This document shows, one piece after another, positions 1-6,709 of a stretch of DNA of 12,884 bases. How positions within the stretch are numbered: the stretch's first letter is position 1; the number at the start of each line of letters is the position of its first letter. The position numbers and the translations under genes were made by a program. This DNA comes from RGIG2161 sp964525525 (GTDB lineage: Bacteria > Bacillota > Clostridia > Oscillospirales > CAG-272), in the NCBI GenBank assembly GCA_964525525.1, contig CAZGHD010000053.1, positions 1 through 12,884 on the forward strand, given 5' to 3'. The notes below the pieces were generated by a model. The model saw only the letters and a list, made by a program, of their open reading frames with translations. It was not told where the DNA came from and did not search any database.

Positions 1-31
1 TTTATTGTTTTTCTGCGGTTTTGAAAAGTAA

Positions 32-1504
32 CGCTATCTAACTTCATCTTTCAACAGACCTGATTTCAAACGTATGATGGCTGACATCGAATCGGGAAGA
101 ATCAACTGTGTAGTAACAAAGGATCTTTCAAGGCTTGGAAGAAACTATGCTAAGGTCGGTTATTATACGGATGAATTCTTCGTCGAAAACGGTATAAGGT
201 TCATCGCAGTAAACGATAGCTATGATTCATTACGCGAAGAAGAAAATGAGATTGCTCCCTTTAAGAACGTACTTAACGAATGGTATCCGAGAGATATATC
301 CAAGAAAGTGCGACAGGTTAAAAAATCAAGCGCACAGCAGGGTAAGTTTATGGGTAGTCAAGCACCCTATGGATACCGCAAATCCCCACTTGATAAGCAC
401 GTGCTTGAAATTGATCCGTATGCGGCAAGTATTATGCGCAGAATATTCAGCGAATTTGCCGCAGGTGACAGCGCACGCAAGATAGCCGACAGGCTAAATG
501 CAGAGGGTGTAGATTCTCCGAGGTTTTACTTTTCTCAGTTCCCGGGCGGTCAACATCCGAGAGCGACGGACAAAAATCATTGGGGGAGCGCATCAATTAT
601 GCAAATGCTCCGTAATCAAGTTTACATAGGGAATATGGTGCAAGGTAAACGCCGTGTGGCATCCTTTAAGACTAAGAAGTTTGTTGCCATATCTCCCGAT
701 CGTTGGATCGTTGTAGAAGGCACTCACGAGCCTCTGATCGACATTGACACATGGGACAGAGTTCAGCATAGGCTCGACAACAAAATGCACCGTGGACGCC
801 AAATGAGCAAGGACAAGGATGTGGCGCTTTTCTCCGGTATTCTGAAATGTGCCGATTGCGGTTCAAATCTTTCTCACTCCGCTAAGGTGACTAATAACAA
901 CACCATTGGTTACTACCGTTGCAGTCGTTATCTCAACAATGGAAAGACAGCTTGTTCAACCCACTGTATAAAGGAATCGGCGTTAAAGGCGTTTGTTCTT
1001 AACGATATACGATACCACGCGAGACTTGCTGCAGCAGAACACGAACTTATAGCACACGAATTATCAGATGCTATGAACCGTAACGGCGTAGCAGAAAAAC
1101 GTCAGTTAGAGGCTACGATTCACGAACTTCAGAATAGGCTTGATACTATCGATAAAAACATCAAGTCTTTGTATGAAGATAAATGCTCAGGTAAGTTACC
1201 CGAAGCTATTTTTAATTCGCTGATGAGTGGCTATATTGATGAGCAAGCCGAGCTTAGCGAGAAAAAAACTGCATTGAATGAAACATTGATCAAATACAAG
1301 GATGCAGACAGAGATATCAAAAAGTGGCTTGACCTTGTGGAGCAATACAAAGATATAACCGAACTTACGAGAGCAATCGTATATTTGCTGATAGACCATA
1401 TTGAGGTGGGAGAAACCGCGAACGGATTTGACGGTATTCAAGAAGTAATAATTCATTACCGTTTCATCGGTAATTTATTAAACCCGACTCAGAAAGCAGG
1501 GTGA
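32..1504 (+). pseudogene. Large serine recombinase, 5'-truncated remnant
   Basis: Site-specific recombinase of the large serine (resolvase/invertase) family, of the kind that integrates and excises mobile elements. Counting from the ATG at 74 (476 aa), residues 16-24 are the conserved KDLSRLGRN of the resolvase domain. The Recombinase domain follows at about 95-245, then a zinc ribbon with Cys 259, 262, 283 and 294, then a charged coiled coil at about 320-405. Family members are usually about 540-560 aa, and the N-terminal YxRxS segment with the nucleophilic serine is missing. The frame stays recombinase-like upstream of the ATG (32-73 reads RYLTSSFNRPDFKR, matching the usual GTxFxRPxFxRM stretch) until a TAA at 29-31. 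The ATG at 74 has no Shine-Dalgarno sequence. I therefore read this as a decayed or truncated gene; a sequence error at 29-31 is possible. It ends 168 bp from a tRNA-Ser gene, a common integration target. A working catalytic protein from this frame is unlikely. Confidence 0.8.
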
Positions 1505-1529
1505 ATAAATTTTCATGAAAAATATCAGT

Positions 1530-1570
1530 AAAAAGAGAAAAGGCACTCTCGGTAAAACCGAAAATGCCTT
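1530..1570 (-). terminator. Rho-independent terminator, minus strand
   Basis: Read on the minus strand, a 14-bp stem (AAGGCA, then four A-U/G-U pairs, then CGGU) closes a 3-nt loop. It is followed by a U-rich tail (TTCTCTTTTT, 1530-1539). On the plus strand the middle pairs become C-A mismatches and the following bases are not T-rich, so it works best for transcripts coming from tRNA-Ser. It lies about 100 nt past the tRNA 3' end. Confidence 0.7.
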
Positions 1571-1640
1571 ATATTCAGTAAGCACAATGCCGATCCGACC
1601 AAAGATTCGTTGTGTCTTACCAAAACTCCCTAAAATGAAT

Positions 1641-1672
1641 ATAACCAACGACTCGTATGAGTCGTTGGTTAT
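1641..1672. repeat. Perfect 14-bp hairpin touching tRNA-Ser 3' end
   Basis: ATAACCAACGACTC (1641-1654) and its exact reverse complement (1659-1672) flank a 4-nt loop. The right arm ends at the base before the encoded CCA of tRNA-Ser. There is no long U-tract on either side (ATTCATTTT on the minus strand), so it is a poor terminator by itself. It could act in tRNA 3' processing, be a REP-like repeat, or mark an insertion boundary. The outer AACCA...TGGTT resembles the hairpin at 12850-12872. Confidence 0.75.
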
Positions 1673-1764
1673 TGGCGGAGAAGGAGAGATTCGAACTCTC
1701 GAACCGCTTTTAACGGTTACACGATTTCCAGTCGTGCGCCCTCGACCAACTAGGCGACTTCTCC
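1673..1764 (-). tRNA. tRNA-Ser (anticodon GGA)
   Basis: Reverse-strand cloverleaf. The 7-bp acceptor stem GGAGAAG/CTTCTCC pairs 1758-1764 with 1677-1683, the discriminator G is at 1676, and an encoded CCA is at 1673-1675. The anticodon stem CACGA/TCGTG carries anticodon GGA (1727-1729), reading the serine codons UCC/UCU. A long variable arm (class II, as expected for serine) and a T-arm GAGAG-TTCGAAT-CTCTC complete it. The 92-nt length including CCA is normal for bacterial tRNA-Ser. It has its own strong promoter. Confidence 0.96.
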
Positions 1765-1789
1765 ACGTCCGTCTTTGCTCGACCTTGAT

Positions 1790-1818
1790 ATTATACCACG
1801 TTTTTTTCTTTAAGTCAA
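1790..1818 (-). promoter_or_regulatory. Sigma-A promoter of tRNA-Ser
   Basis: On the minus strand, TTGACT (1813-1818) and a perfect TATAAT (1790-1795) are separated by 17 nt. The predicted start near 1783 gives a leader of about 19 nt before the tRNA. Confidence 0.85.
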
Positions 1819-1860
1819 GAGGCAGACGCATTTATTTTTTGAAAATTTCAAAAAAATTGT

Positions 1861-3163
1861 TTATTCGACCGTTTGAAGTATAAGCGGAGAGGGGGAGACG
1901 GGGAATTCTGACACGGTGAACGCTTTTTCTGCGAGCGGGATTGCGGCGGTCATCTTATCTTCGTTTGAATTACAAAGCTCGCACAAAAGGTCTCCTTTAG
2001 TAATTTTATCTCCGGGTTTTACGAAAAGGAGTATTCCAGCGCTGAGGTCGATTTCGCTGTTCTTCGTTTCGCGTCCCGCGCCAAGGAAAAGAGAAGCCTT
2101 CCCGATGAGCTCGGCATCTATCTCAGAAATATATCCGTCGCTTTGTGCGGTCACCGCGCTTCTTGCTGATGCGGACGGGAGCATTTCGGGCTGATCTACC
2201 ACGTCTCCGTTTCCGCCGATAGCGGTGATAAATTCTGCGAGTTTTTTCTTCGCGGCTCCGCTGTCAAGCGCGGCGGAGGCTTTTTCAAAACATTCTTCTT
2301 TACTTCCGAATCCGGCAAGATAAAGCATTTTTGAGCTGAGCGCAAGGCATATCTCGCGCGTGTCTTTCGGACCGCTGCCCGAAAGCACCTCTATTGCTTC
2401 TACTACCTCCGGCGCGTTTCCGACAGCGCGTCCGAGCGGGGATGACATATCTGTGACAAGCGCTGCCATCTTTCTGCCGCAGCTTTTTCCTATCCCGACC
2501 ATAACCTCGGCAAGCTCGCGAGCCTTGTCTTCTGTTTTCATAAACGCGCCGTTTCCGCATTTTACGTCAAGGACTATACATTCGGCACCCGAGGCGAGCT
2601 TTTTACTCATTATGCTTGACGCGATAAGCGGAATACTGTCAACCGTTGCGGTAACGTCTCTGAGCGCGTAGAGTATCTTATCAGCAGGAGCGAGATTCCC
2701 GCTTTGCGCCGAGATACAAAGTCCGATACCTGTTTACAGTGTCAAAAAATTTTTCGCTTGAAAGCTCGACACGGCAGCCCGGAATTGAACTTATTTTGTC
2801 TACCGTACCGCCGGTAATTCCGAGCCCTCTGCCGGACAGCTTGGCTACCTTTGCGCCCGCCGCCGAGACTATCGGACCTACTATGAGAGAGGTTTTATCT
2901 CCCACGCCGCCGGTGCTGTGCTTATCGACAGTTATTCCGTTTATCTTTGCAGTATCAAGCGTATCGCCGGAATTCGCCATAGCGAGGGTGAGAGCCACCG
3001 TTTCGCTGTGAGAAAGTCCGCGCAAAAAAGCCGCCATCAACCATGCTGAGGTCATATAATCGGGTATATCTCCCGAGACGATACCGCGGATAAATTCATT
3101 TATCTCTGCTTCGGTATGTTCGCCGCCGTTGCGCTTCTTCTCTATAAAATCACTCATTCTCAT
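1861..3163 (-). pseudogene. pdp: Pyrimidine-nucleoside phosphorylase, frameshifted
   Basis: Pyrimidine-nucleoside/thymidine phosphorylase, a cytosolic salvage enzyme that splits uridine or thymidine with phosphate into base and (deoxy)ribose 1-phosphate. The N-terminal part (3163 to about 2730) carries the phosphate-binding KHSTGGVGDKTS and the family signature SGRGLGITGGTVDK. The C-terminal part (about 2730 to 1861) continues with SGNLAPADKILYALRD, the SSIMSKKLASGA motif and the PYNP C-terminal domain ending GAGRETKNSEID...KPGDKITKGD. The two halves lie in different frames. One extra base near 2728-2731 (minus strand AGGTATCGG) shifts the upstream frame, which stops at 2681-2683. Without that base the gene would encode about 433 aa, the family's usual length. 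A GTG lies nine bases further upstream, but the ATG at 3161-3163 is better placed behind AAAGGACGG. Recent gene decay and a base-call error are both possible. deoA would be an alternative symbol. Confidence 0.9.
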
Positions 3164-3186
3164 GTGATTCACCGTCCTTTGGTTTC

Positions 3187-3215
3187 AGTATATAATAAAC
3201 TTCCCGCGATGTCAA
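3187..3215 (-). promoter_or_regulatory. Sigma-A promoter of pdp
   Basis: On the minus strand, consensus TTGACA (3210-3215) and TATACT (3187-3192) are separated by 17 nt, about 25 bp upstream of the pdp start codon. The good promoter argues that the phosphorylase gene was functional recently. Confidence 0.85.
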
Positions 3216-3285
3216 GAAAAAAAGGTCAAATAAACGCCTTTGACTGCGGTAAATGTAAAAAAATTATTAATATATCGTTTATCTC

Positions 3286-3314
3286 TTGAAAAATCCACAA
3301 TATATTAGTAAAAT
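3286..3314 (+). promoter_or_regulatory. Sigma-A promoter of the epimerase operon
   Basis: TTGAAA (3286-3291), a 17-nt spacer and TAAAAT (3309-3314). It points away from the pdp promoter, so the 3173-3349 gap is a divergent promoter region. I see no obvious operator palindrome in it. Confidence 0.75.
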
Positions 3315-3349
3315 CAAGGTAGTACATTTACACTTTGGAGGTAACAACC

Positions 3350-4069
3350 ATGATAGAATACGGATTACAGCTTTACAGCGTGCGCGACAGTCTCGAAGCA
3401 GACTTTAAGGGCACTATTAAAAAGATCGCCGAGATCGGCTACAAAAAGGTAGAGACCGCAGGTTTTTACGGTCTTAAACCCGAAGAGTTCAAGGGTATCA
3501 TCACCGACGCAGGTCTTACCATTTCCGGCTGCCACCTCGGTCTGTCTGAACTTGAAAATGATTACAAAGGTATCGTAAGCTACCTTAAAGGTATCGGAAG
3601 TGAGAACTACATCGTTGCTTGGGCAGACTTCAGCCCCGAGGCATTTGACAAGACGGTAGCGCAGTTCAATAAATTCCAGCCTATGCTTGAAGCAGACGGT
3701 ATCAAGCTCCATTTCCATAACCACGCAGGCGAGTTTTCGGAAAAGAATGCAGAAGGCCTTACCGCAATGGAAGCGCTTCTTACAAAAACAAGTATCGGTC
3801 TTGAGGTTGATACTTACTGGGCATTTGTCGGCATGAAGGATCCGGTAGGCTTTATTACCGAGCATGCAGACCGTATTCAGTTTATTCATCTTAAGGACGG
3901 TTCTCCCGACGGACACGGTACTACTCTCGGTCGCGGCGAAGCTCCCGTGCTTGCTGTTCGCGAGGCTGCAAACAAGCTCGGATTTACTATGGTCGTTGAG
4001 AGCGAAAGCCAGAAGCCTGACGGAATTACCGAAGTTACCGAGTGCTTTAACTTCCTTTCAGCTAACTGA
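3350..4069 (+). CDS. Sugar phosphate isomerase/epimerase, copy 1
   Basis: Predicted cytosolic TIM-barrel protein of the xylose isomerase-like (AP endonuclease 2) superfamily, which holds many sugar and inositol isomerases and epimerases; the substrate cannot be read from sequence. The 239-aa protein opens with the typical MIEYGLQLYSVRD strand. Likely metal or active-site residues are Glu35, the His-Asn-His at 123-125 (LHFHNHAGEF), Asp154 (LEVDTYW), His180/Asp183 (IHLKDG) and Glu217 (VVESE). I place the start at ATG 3350 because GGAGG (3337-3341) sits 8 nt upstream; the frame could formally open at a TTG at 3335 that overlaps this ribosome site. It is first in an operon, 19 bp before a paralogue of exactly the same length. 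Confidence 0.9.
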   Translation: MIEYGLQLYSVRDSLEADFKGTIKKIAEIGYKKVETAGFYGLKPEEFKGIITDAGLTISGCHLGLSELENDYKGIVSYLKGIGSENYIVAWADFSPEAFDKTVAQFNKFQPMLEADGIKLHFHNHAGEFSEKNAEGLTAMEALLTKTSIGLEVDTYWAFVGMKDPVGFITEHADRIQFIHLKDGSPDGHGTTLGRGEAPVLAVREAANKLGFTMVVESESQKPDGITEVTECFNFLSAN

Positions 4070-4088
4070 TAATAAGGAGATCGCATAA

Positions 4089-4808
4089 ATGATCGAATAC
4101 GGATTACAGCTTTTCAGCGTTCGTGATGCAATAGGGCAGGATTTTGCCGGAACGATGAAAAAGATCGCCGATATAGGATACAGCAGTGTCGAGCTTGCGT
4201 GTTGTTTCGGATATACTTCAGAGCTCATAAGCACAAGTGTAAAGGACGCAGGGTTAACTGTATCCGGCGCGCATCTTGGCATAGAATGGCTTGACAGAAA
4301 GTACGACCATATAACAAAGTATCTTAAAGATATGAACTGCTATGATTACATCGTGCCGTATATTGAGTGGAATAACGAGACGTTCTATGCGAATATTGAG
4401 AAGATAAATAAATATCAGCCTATTCTTGAAGCGGACGGATTTCATCTTCTTTTCCACAATCACGCAAATGAATTTACCTTCGTGAATTCCGACGGTATCA
4501 CGCCGATGGAGGCTCTTATAAAAGAGACTGACGTCGAGCTTGAGGTGGATACTTTCTGGGTGTTTGCCGGCGGCAAGAATCCGGTTGAATTTATAACCGA
4601 GCACAAAAACAGGATAAGCCGCGTACATATCAAGGACGGTTACCGTAACGGCGAGGGTGAGGTTATCGGCCGCGGAGAAGCGCCGGTAATCGCTTCACGC
4701 AACGCGGCACTTGATCTCGGCTTTAAGCTCATCGTTGAGAGTGAAAATCAGAGACCTGACGGAATAACCGAAATTACCGAAGGGTTTAAATATCTTACTT
4801 CCAACTGA
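4089..4808 (+). CDS. Sugar phosphate isomerase/epimerase, copy 2
   Basis: Second xylose isomerase-like TIM-barrel protein, 239 aa like its upstream neighbour and alignable with no obvious gap. The opening MIEYGLQLFSVRD, Glu35, the FHNH segment (LLFHNHANEF), the Asp of LEVDTFW, His/Asp of VHIKDG and the Glu of IVESE are all kept. Much of the region between residues 33 and 105 differs. This points to tandem duplication followed by divergence of the substrate face. AAGGAG (4074-4079) lies 9 nt before the ATG, and only 19 bp separate it from copy 1, so the two are surely co-transcribed. Both are likely active. They may act on two intermediates of one sugar pathway or form a heteromer; this is inference. 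Confidence 0.9.
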   Translation: MIEYGLQLFSVRDAIGQDFAGTMKKIADIGYSSVELACCFGYTSELISTSVKDAGLTVSGAHLGIEWLDRKYDHITKYLKDMNCYDYIVPYIEWNNETFYANIEKINKYQPILEADGFHLLFHNHANEFTFVNSDGITPMEALIKETDVELEVDTFWVFAGGKNPVEFITEHKNRISRVHIKDGYRNGEGEVIGRGEAPVIASRNAALDLGFKLIVESENQRPDGITEITEGFKYLTSN

Positions 4809-4825
4809 AAAGAAAGGGAATAAAA

Positions 4826-5026
4826 ATGAAAAAATATCTTGTTTCCGTTACTGCTGTTTTCCTGTTTGCGATTATGGCACTGTGTAATGCTTTTTACTCA
4901 AGAGTTAACGAGATAAACCCGATGACGGGTGATATTCCGACTACTGCAATCATCATAATTGCTGTAATTGCCGTTATAGCAGTTATCGTTTTGGCAGTTA
5001 TGGGTAAAATGAATAAAAGACGCTAA
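4826..5026 (+). CDS. 66-aa membrane peptide with NPxTG-type sorting tail
   Basis: Small protein of unknown function. Residues 1-23 resemble a signal peptide (MKKY, then a hydrophobic run ending LCNAF). A short hydrophilic stretch follows, then NPMTGD at 31-36, a strongly hydrophobic Ile/Ala/Val helix at 41-59, and a basic tail (GKMNKRR). Signal peptide, xPxTG motif, hydrophobic helix and positive tail is the layout of sortase-anchored surface proteins, but hardly any mature domain lies between the two ends. It could instead be a two-helix membrane peptide in which the motif is chance. It starts 17 bp after copy 2 of the epimerases, has AAAGGGA ahead of its ATG, and is the last gene before a strong terminator, so it belongs to that operon. 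Confidence 0.75.
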   Translation: MKKYLVSVTAVFLFAIMALCNAFYSRVNEINPMTGDIPTTAIIIIAVIAVIAVIVLAVMGKMNKRR

Positions 5027-5032
5027 AAGCTC

Positions 5033-5076
5033 AAGGGACTGCTTTGCAAAATGCACCGCAGTCCCTTTTCCTTTTT
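5033..5076 (+). terminator. Rho-independent terminator
   Basis: Stem AAGGGACTGC/GCAGTCCCTT (5033-5042 with 5058-5067) is followed by a T-rich tract (TTTTCCTTTTT). It closes the epimerase operon 7 bp after the stop of the 66-aa gene. Confidence 0.9.
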
Positions 5077-5092
5077 GTGTTATAAATTCTTC

Positions 5093-5121
5093 TTGAATAT
5101 TCTCACATTATATGGTATAAT
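5093..5121 (+). promoter_or_regulatory. Sigma-A promoter of prfB
   Basis: TTGAAT (5093-5098), 17 nt, then perfect TATAAT (5116-5121), about 35 bp upstream of the prfB start and directly after the previous operon's terminator. Confidence 0.85.
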
Positions 5122-5155
5122 ATATATGATTAAAGATGATTGAGAGGAACAGCAC

Positions 5156-6271
5156 TTGATAGTCGCTCTTGAAGACGCAAAATATAAACTTAACGGCATG
5201 AGGGAATCAATAGAGGAACTCGGCCACGCACTCGGCATTGAGAATCTTGAAAAAAAGGCTGCCGAGCTTGAAGAAAAAACTCTTGCTCCCGATTTTTGGA
5301 ACGATCAGGCTAACTCCGGCAAAATGCTTCAGGAGCTCAAACAGCTCAAGGATAAGCTGGATAGCTACCGTGCGCTGGTATCCGAGCTTGAGGACACCGT
5401 TACCTTGGCAGAAATGGCGATAGAGGAAAACGATGAAAGCCTTACCGACGAGATACTTGAGTCTGTAAAGCATATAGAATCTGAGGAAGAAAGACAGAGA
5501 ATTGAAATTCTTCTTTCCGGAGAGTATGACAGTCATAACGCTATCGTTTCATTCCATCCCGGTGCCGGCGGAACAGAGGCGCAGGACTGGGCGCAGATGC
5601 TTTACCGTATGATAACCCGTTGGGGCGAGCGTCACGGATTTACCGTGAAATTGCTTGACTGGCTTGATGGAGAGGAAGCGGGACTTAAAAGCGCTACCGT
5701 AATGATAGAGGGCGTAAACGCGTACGGCTACTTAAAGAGTGAAAACGGCGTTCACCGCCTCGTTCGCGTATCCCCGTTTGACAGCTCCGGACGCAGACAC
5801 ACCTCTTTTGCATCTATTGAGGTAATTCCCGAATTCGTTGATGACGGTACTGTTGAAATAAGAGACGAGGATATTGAGATAACCGCTCACCGTTCAAGCG
5901 GTGCGGGCGGTCAGCATATCAATAAGACCGACTCGGCTATCCGTATAGTTCATATTCCTACCGGCATTGTGGTCGGCTGTCAGACCGAGCGTAGCCAGCT
6001 TCAGAACAAGGAGACCGCACTCAGCATGCTCAAGAGTAAGCTCATTGAGATCAAGCAGAGAGAAAACCTTGAGCGTATAGAGGATATTAAGGGTAACAAG
6101 ACCAACATCGAGTGGGGTACGCAGATACGTTCTTACGTGTTTATGCCGTATACTCTGGTCAAGGATAACCGTACGGGTTTTGAAGACGGTGACACCTCTG
6201 CCGTAATGGATGGAGACATCGACGGATTTATTAACGCATATCTTAAATTGAACGCACAAAAAAATCAATAA
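5156..6271 (+). CDS. prfB: Peptide chain release factor 2 (RF2)
   Basis: Class I release factor that recognises UGA and UAA stop codons and triggers peptide release in the ribosome. The 371-aa protein has the helical N-terminal domain (about 1-110), the stop-codon-reading SPF tripeptide at 206-208, which is diagnostic for RF2 rather than RF1, and the universal GGQ at 251-253 that acts in the peptidyl transferase centre. The start is TTG at 5156 with AGAGGA 7 nt upstream, and MIVALEDAKYKLNGMRESI fits the family N-terminus. In many bacteria prfB holds an in-frame UGA near codon 26 that needs a +1 frameshift. Here that region (ELGHALGIENLEKK) reads straight through, so this autoregulation is absent. 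It has its own promoter; a small membrane protein gene follows 23 bp later, probably in the same transcript. Confidence 0.97.
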   Translation: MIVALEDAKYKLNGMRESIEELGHALGIENLEKKAAELEEKTLAPDFWNDQANSGKMLQELKQLKDKLDSYRALVSELEDTVTLAEMAIEENDESLTDEILESVKHIESEEERQRIEILLSGEYDSHNAIVSFHPGAGGTEAQDWAQMLYRMITRWGERHGFTVKLLDWLDGEEAGLKSATVMIEGVNAYGYLKSENGVHRLVRVSPFDSSGRRHTSFASIEVIPEFVDDGTVEIRDEDIEITAHRSSGAGGQHINKTDSAIRIVHIPTGIVVGCQTERSQLQNKETALSMLKSKLIEIKQRENLERIEDIKGNKTNIEWGTQIRSYVFMPYTLVKDNRTGFEDGDTSAVMDGDIDGFINAYLKLNAQKNQ

Positions 6272-6294
6272 ATATAAATTAAGGAGTGAAAAAT

Positions 6295-6669
6295 ATGTTA
6301 AAGAAATTCAGACCTTATATCGCAATCTGCCTTCTCGTTCAGGCTATCAGTATGATAGTTCTGTTCTTCGTTCTTCTCGGTAAGAAGAAGAGTCTCGCAA
6401 CCACCTTCCTTGCTCTCGGCGCGGTATCCGCAGCTGTAGGTGGCGTAATGTTCTGGCAGGAATACGGCGCGGCTCTCGGACTTAAAGCAGCTCCCGCAGA
6501 AGATGATGAAGATTATATCACTTTTGACGATCTTGATCTTGAGCTTGACGACGAAATGCTCGGCTCCGCTTTCTCTCGCGACGACGAAGAGGGCGCAGAC
6601 GAGGAGATCGGCTTCTACGACGAAGTTTCCACCGAAGAAGCAAGCGAAGACGAATTTAAGGGTATATAA
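6295..6669 (+). CDS. Small membrane protein with acidic C-terminal tail
   Basis: Unrecognised 124-aa protein. A basic start (MLKKFRP) precedes two likely membrane helices at about 7-29 and 33-53, separated by GKKKS. This predicts a hairpin in the membrane with a tail of about 70 residues. The tail is very rich in Asp and Glu (for example EDDEDYITFDDLDLELDDE) and probably disordered. The positive-inside rule gives no clear answer on which side the tail faces. The ATG at 6295 is chosen because AAGGAG (6281-6286) lies 8 nt upstream; a GTG at 6286 overlaps that site and is unlikely. It lies 23 bp after prfB and ends at a terminator, so co-transcription is likely, but a link with translation termination is not implied. 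Confidence 0.75.
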   Translation: MLKKFRPYIAICLLVQAISMIVLFFVLLGKKKSLATTFLALGAVSAAVGGVMFWQEYGAALGLKAAPAEDDEDYITFDDLDLELDDEMLGSAFSRDDEEGADEEIGFYDEVSTEEASEDEFKGI

Positions 6670-6679
6670 TTTTGGATTT

Positions 6680-6709
6680 AAAAAGGGATGTCTTTCGACA
6701 TCCCTTTTT
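6680..6709. terminator. Bidirectional rho-independent terminator
   Basis: A 13-bp perfect stem AAAAAGGGATGTC/GACATCCCTTTTT closes a TTTC loop. Because the stem starts with A5 and ends with T5, it yields a U-tract in both directions. It serves the prfB transcript on the plus strand and the convergent gene on the minus strand, whose TGA (6709-6711) touches it. Confidence 0.9.

Noticed and set aside
1835..1857. A/T-rich inverted repeat after the phosphorylase gene as a terminator
   Set aside because: TTTTTTGAAA/TTTCAAAAAA is palindromic but nearly without G-C pairs, so the stem is weak. Transcripts may instead run on to the terminator at 1530-1570.
1515..1883. 122-aa plus-strand open frame across the tRNA-Ser region
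   Set aside because: Its middle part (GEIRTLEPLLTVTRFPVV) is just the antisense translation of tRNA-Ser, a well-known spurious protein in databases. It also runs through the minus-strand terminator and the tRNA promoter.
2715..2745. Programmed +1 frameshift in the nucleoside phosphorylase
   Set aside because: There is no slippery run or stop codon at the junction, and the family is not known to use frameshifting. Decay or a sequence error is simpler.
3365..3916. 183-aa minus-strand open frame inside the first epimerase gene
   Set aside because: It is the antisense shadow of a well-conserved coding region, without a ribosome site or family features. The same holds for the minus-strand frame at 12255-12875 inside dnaX.
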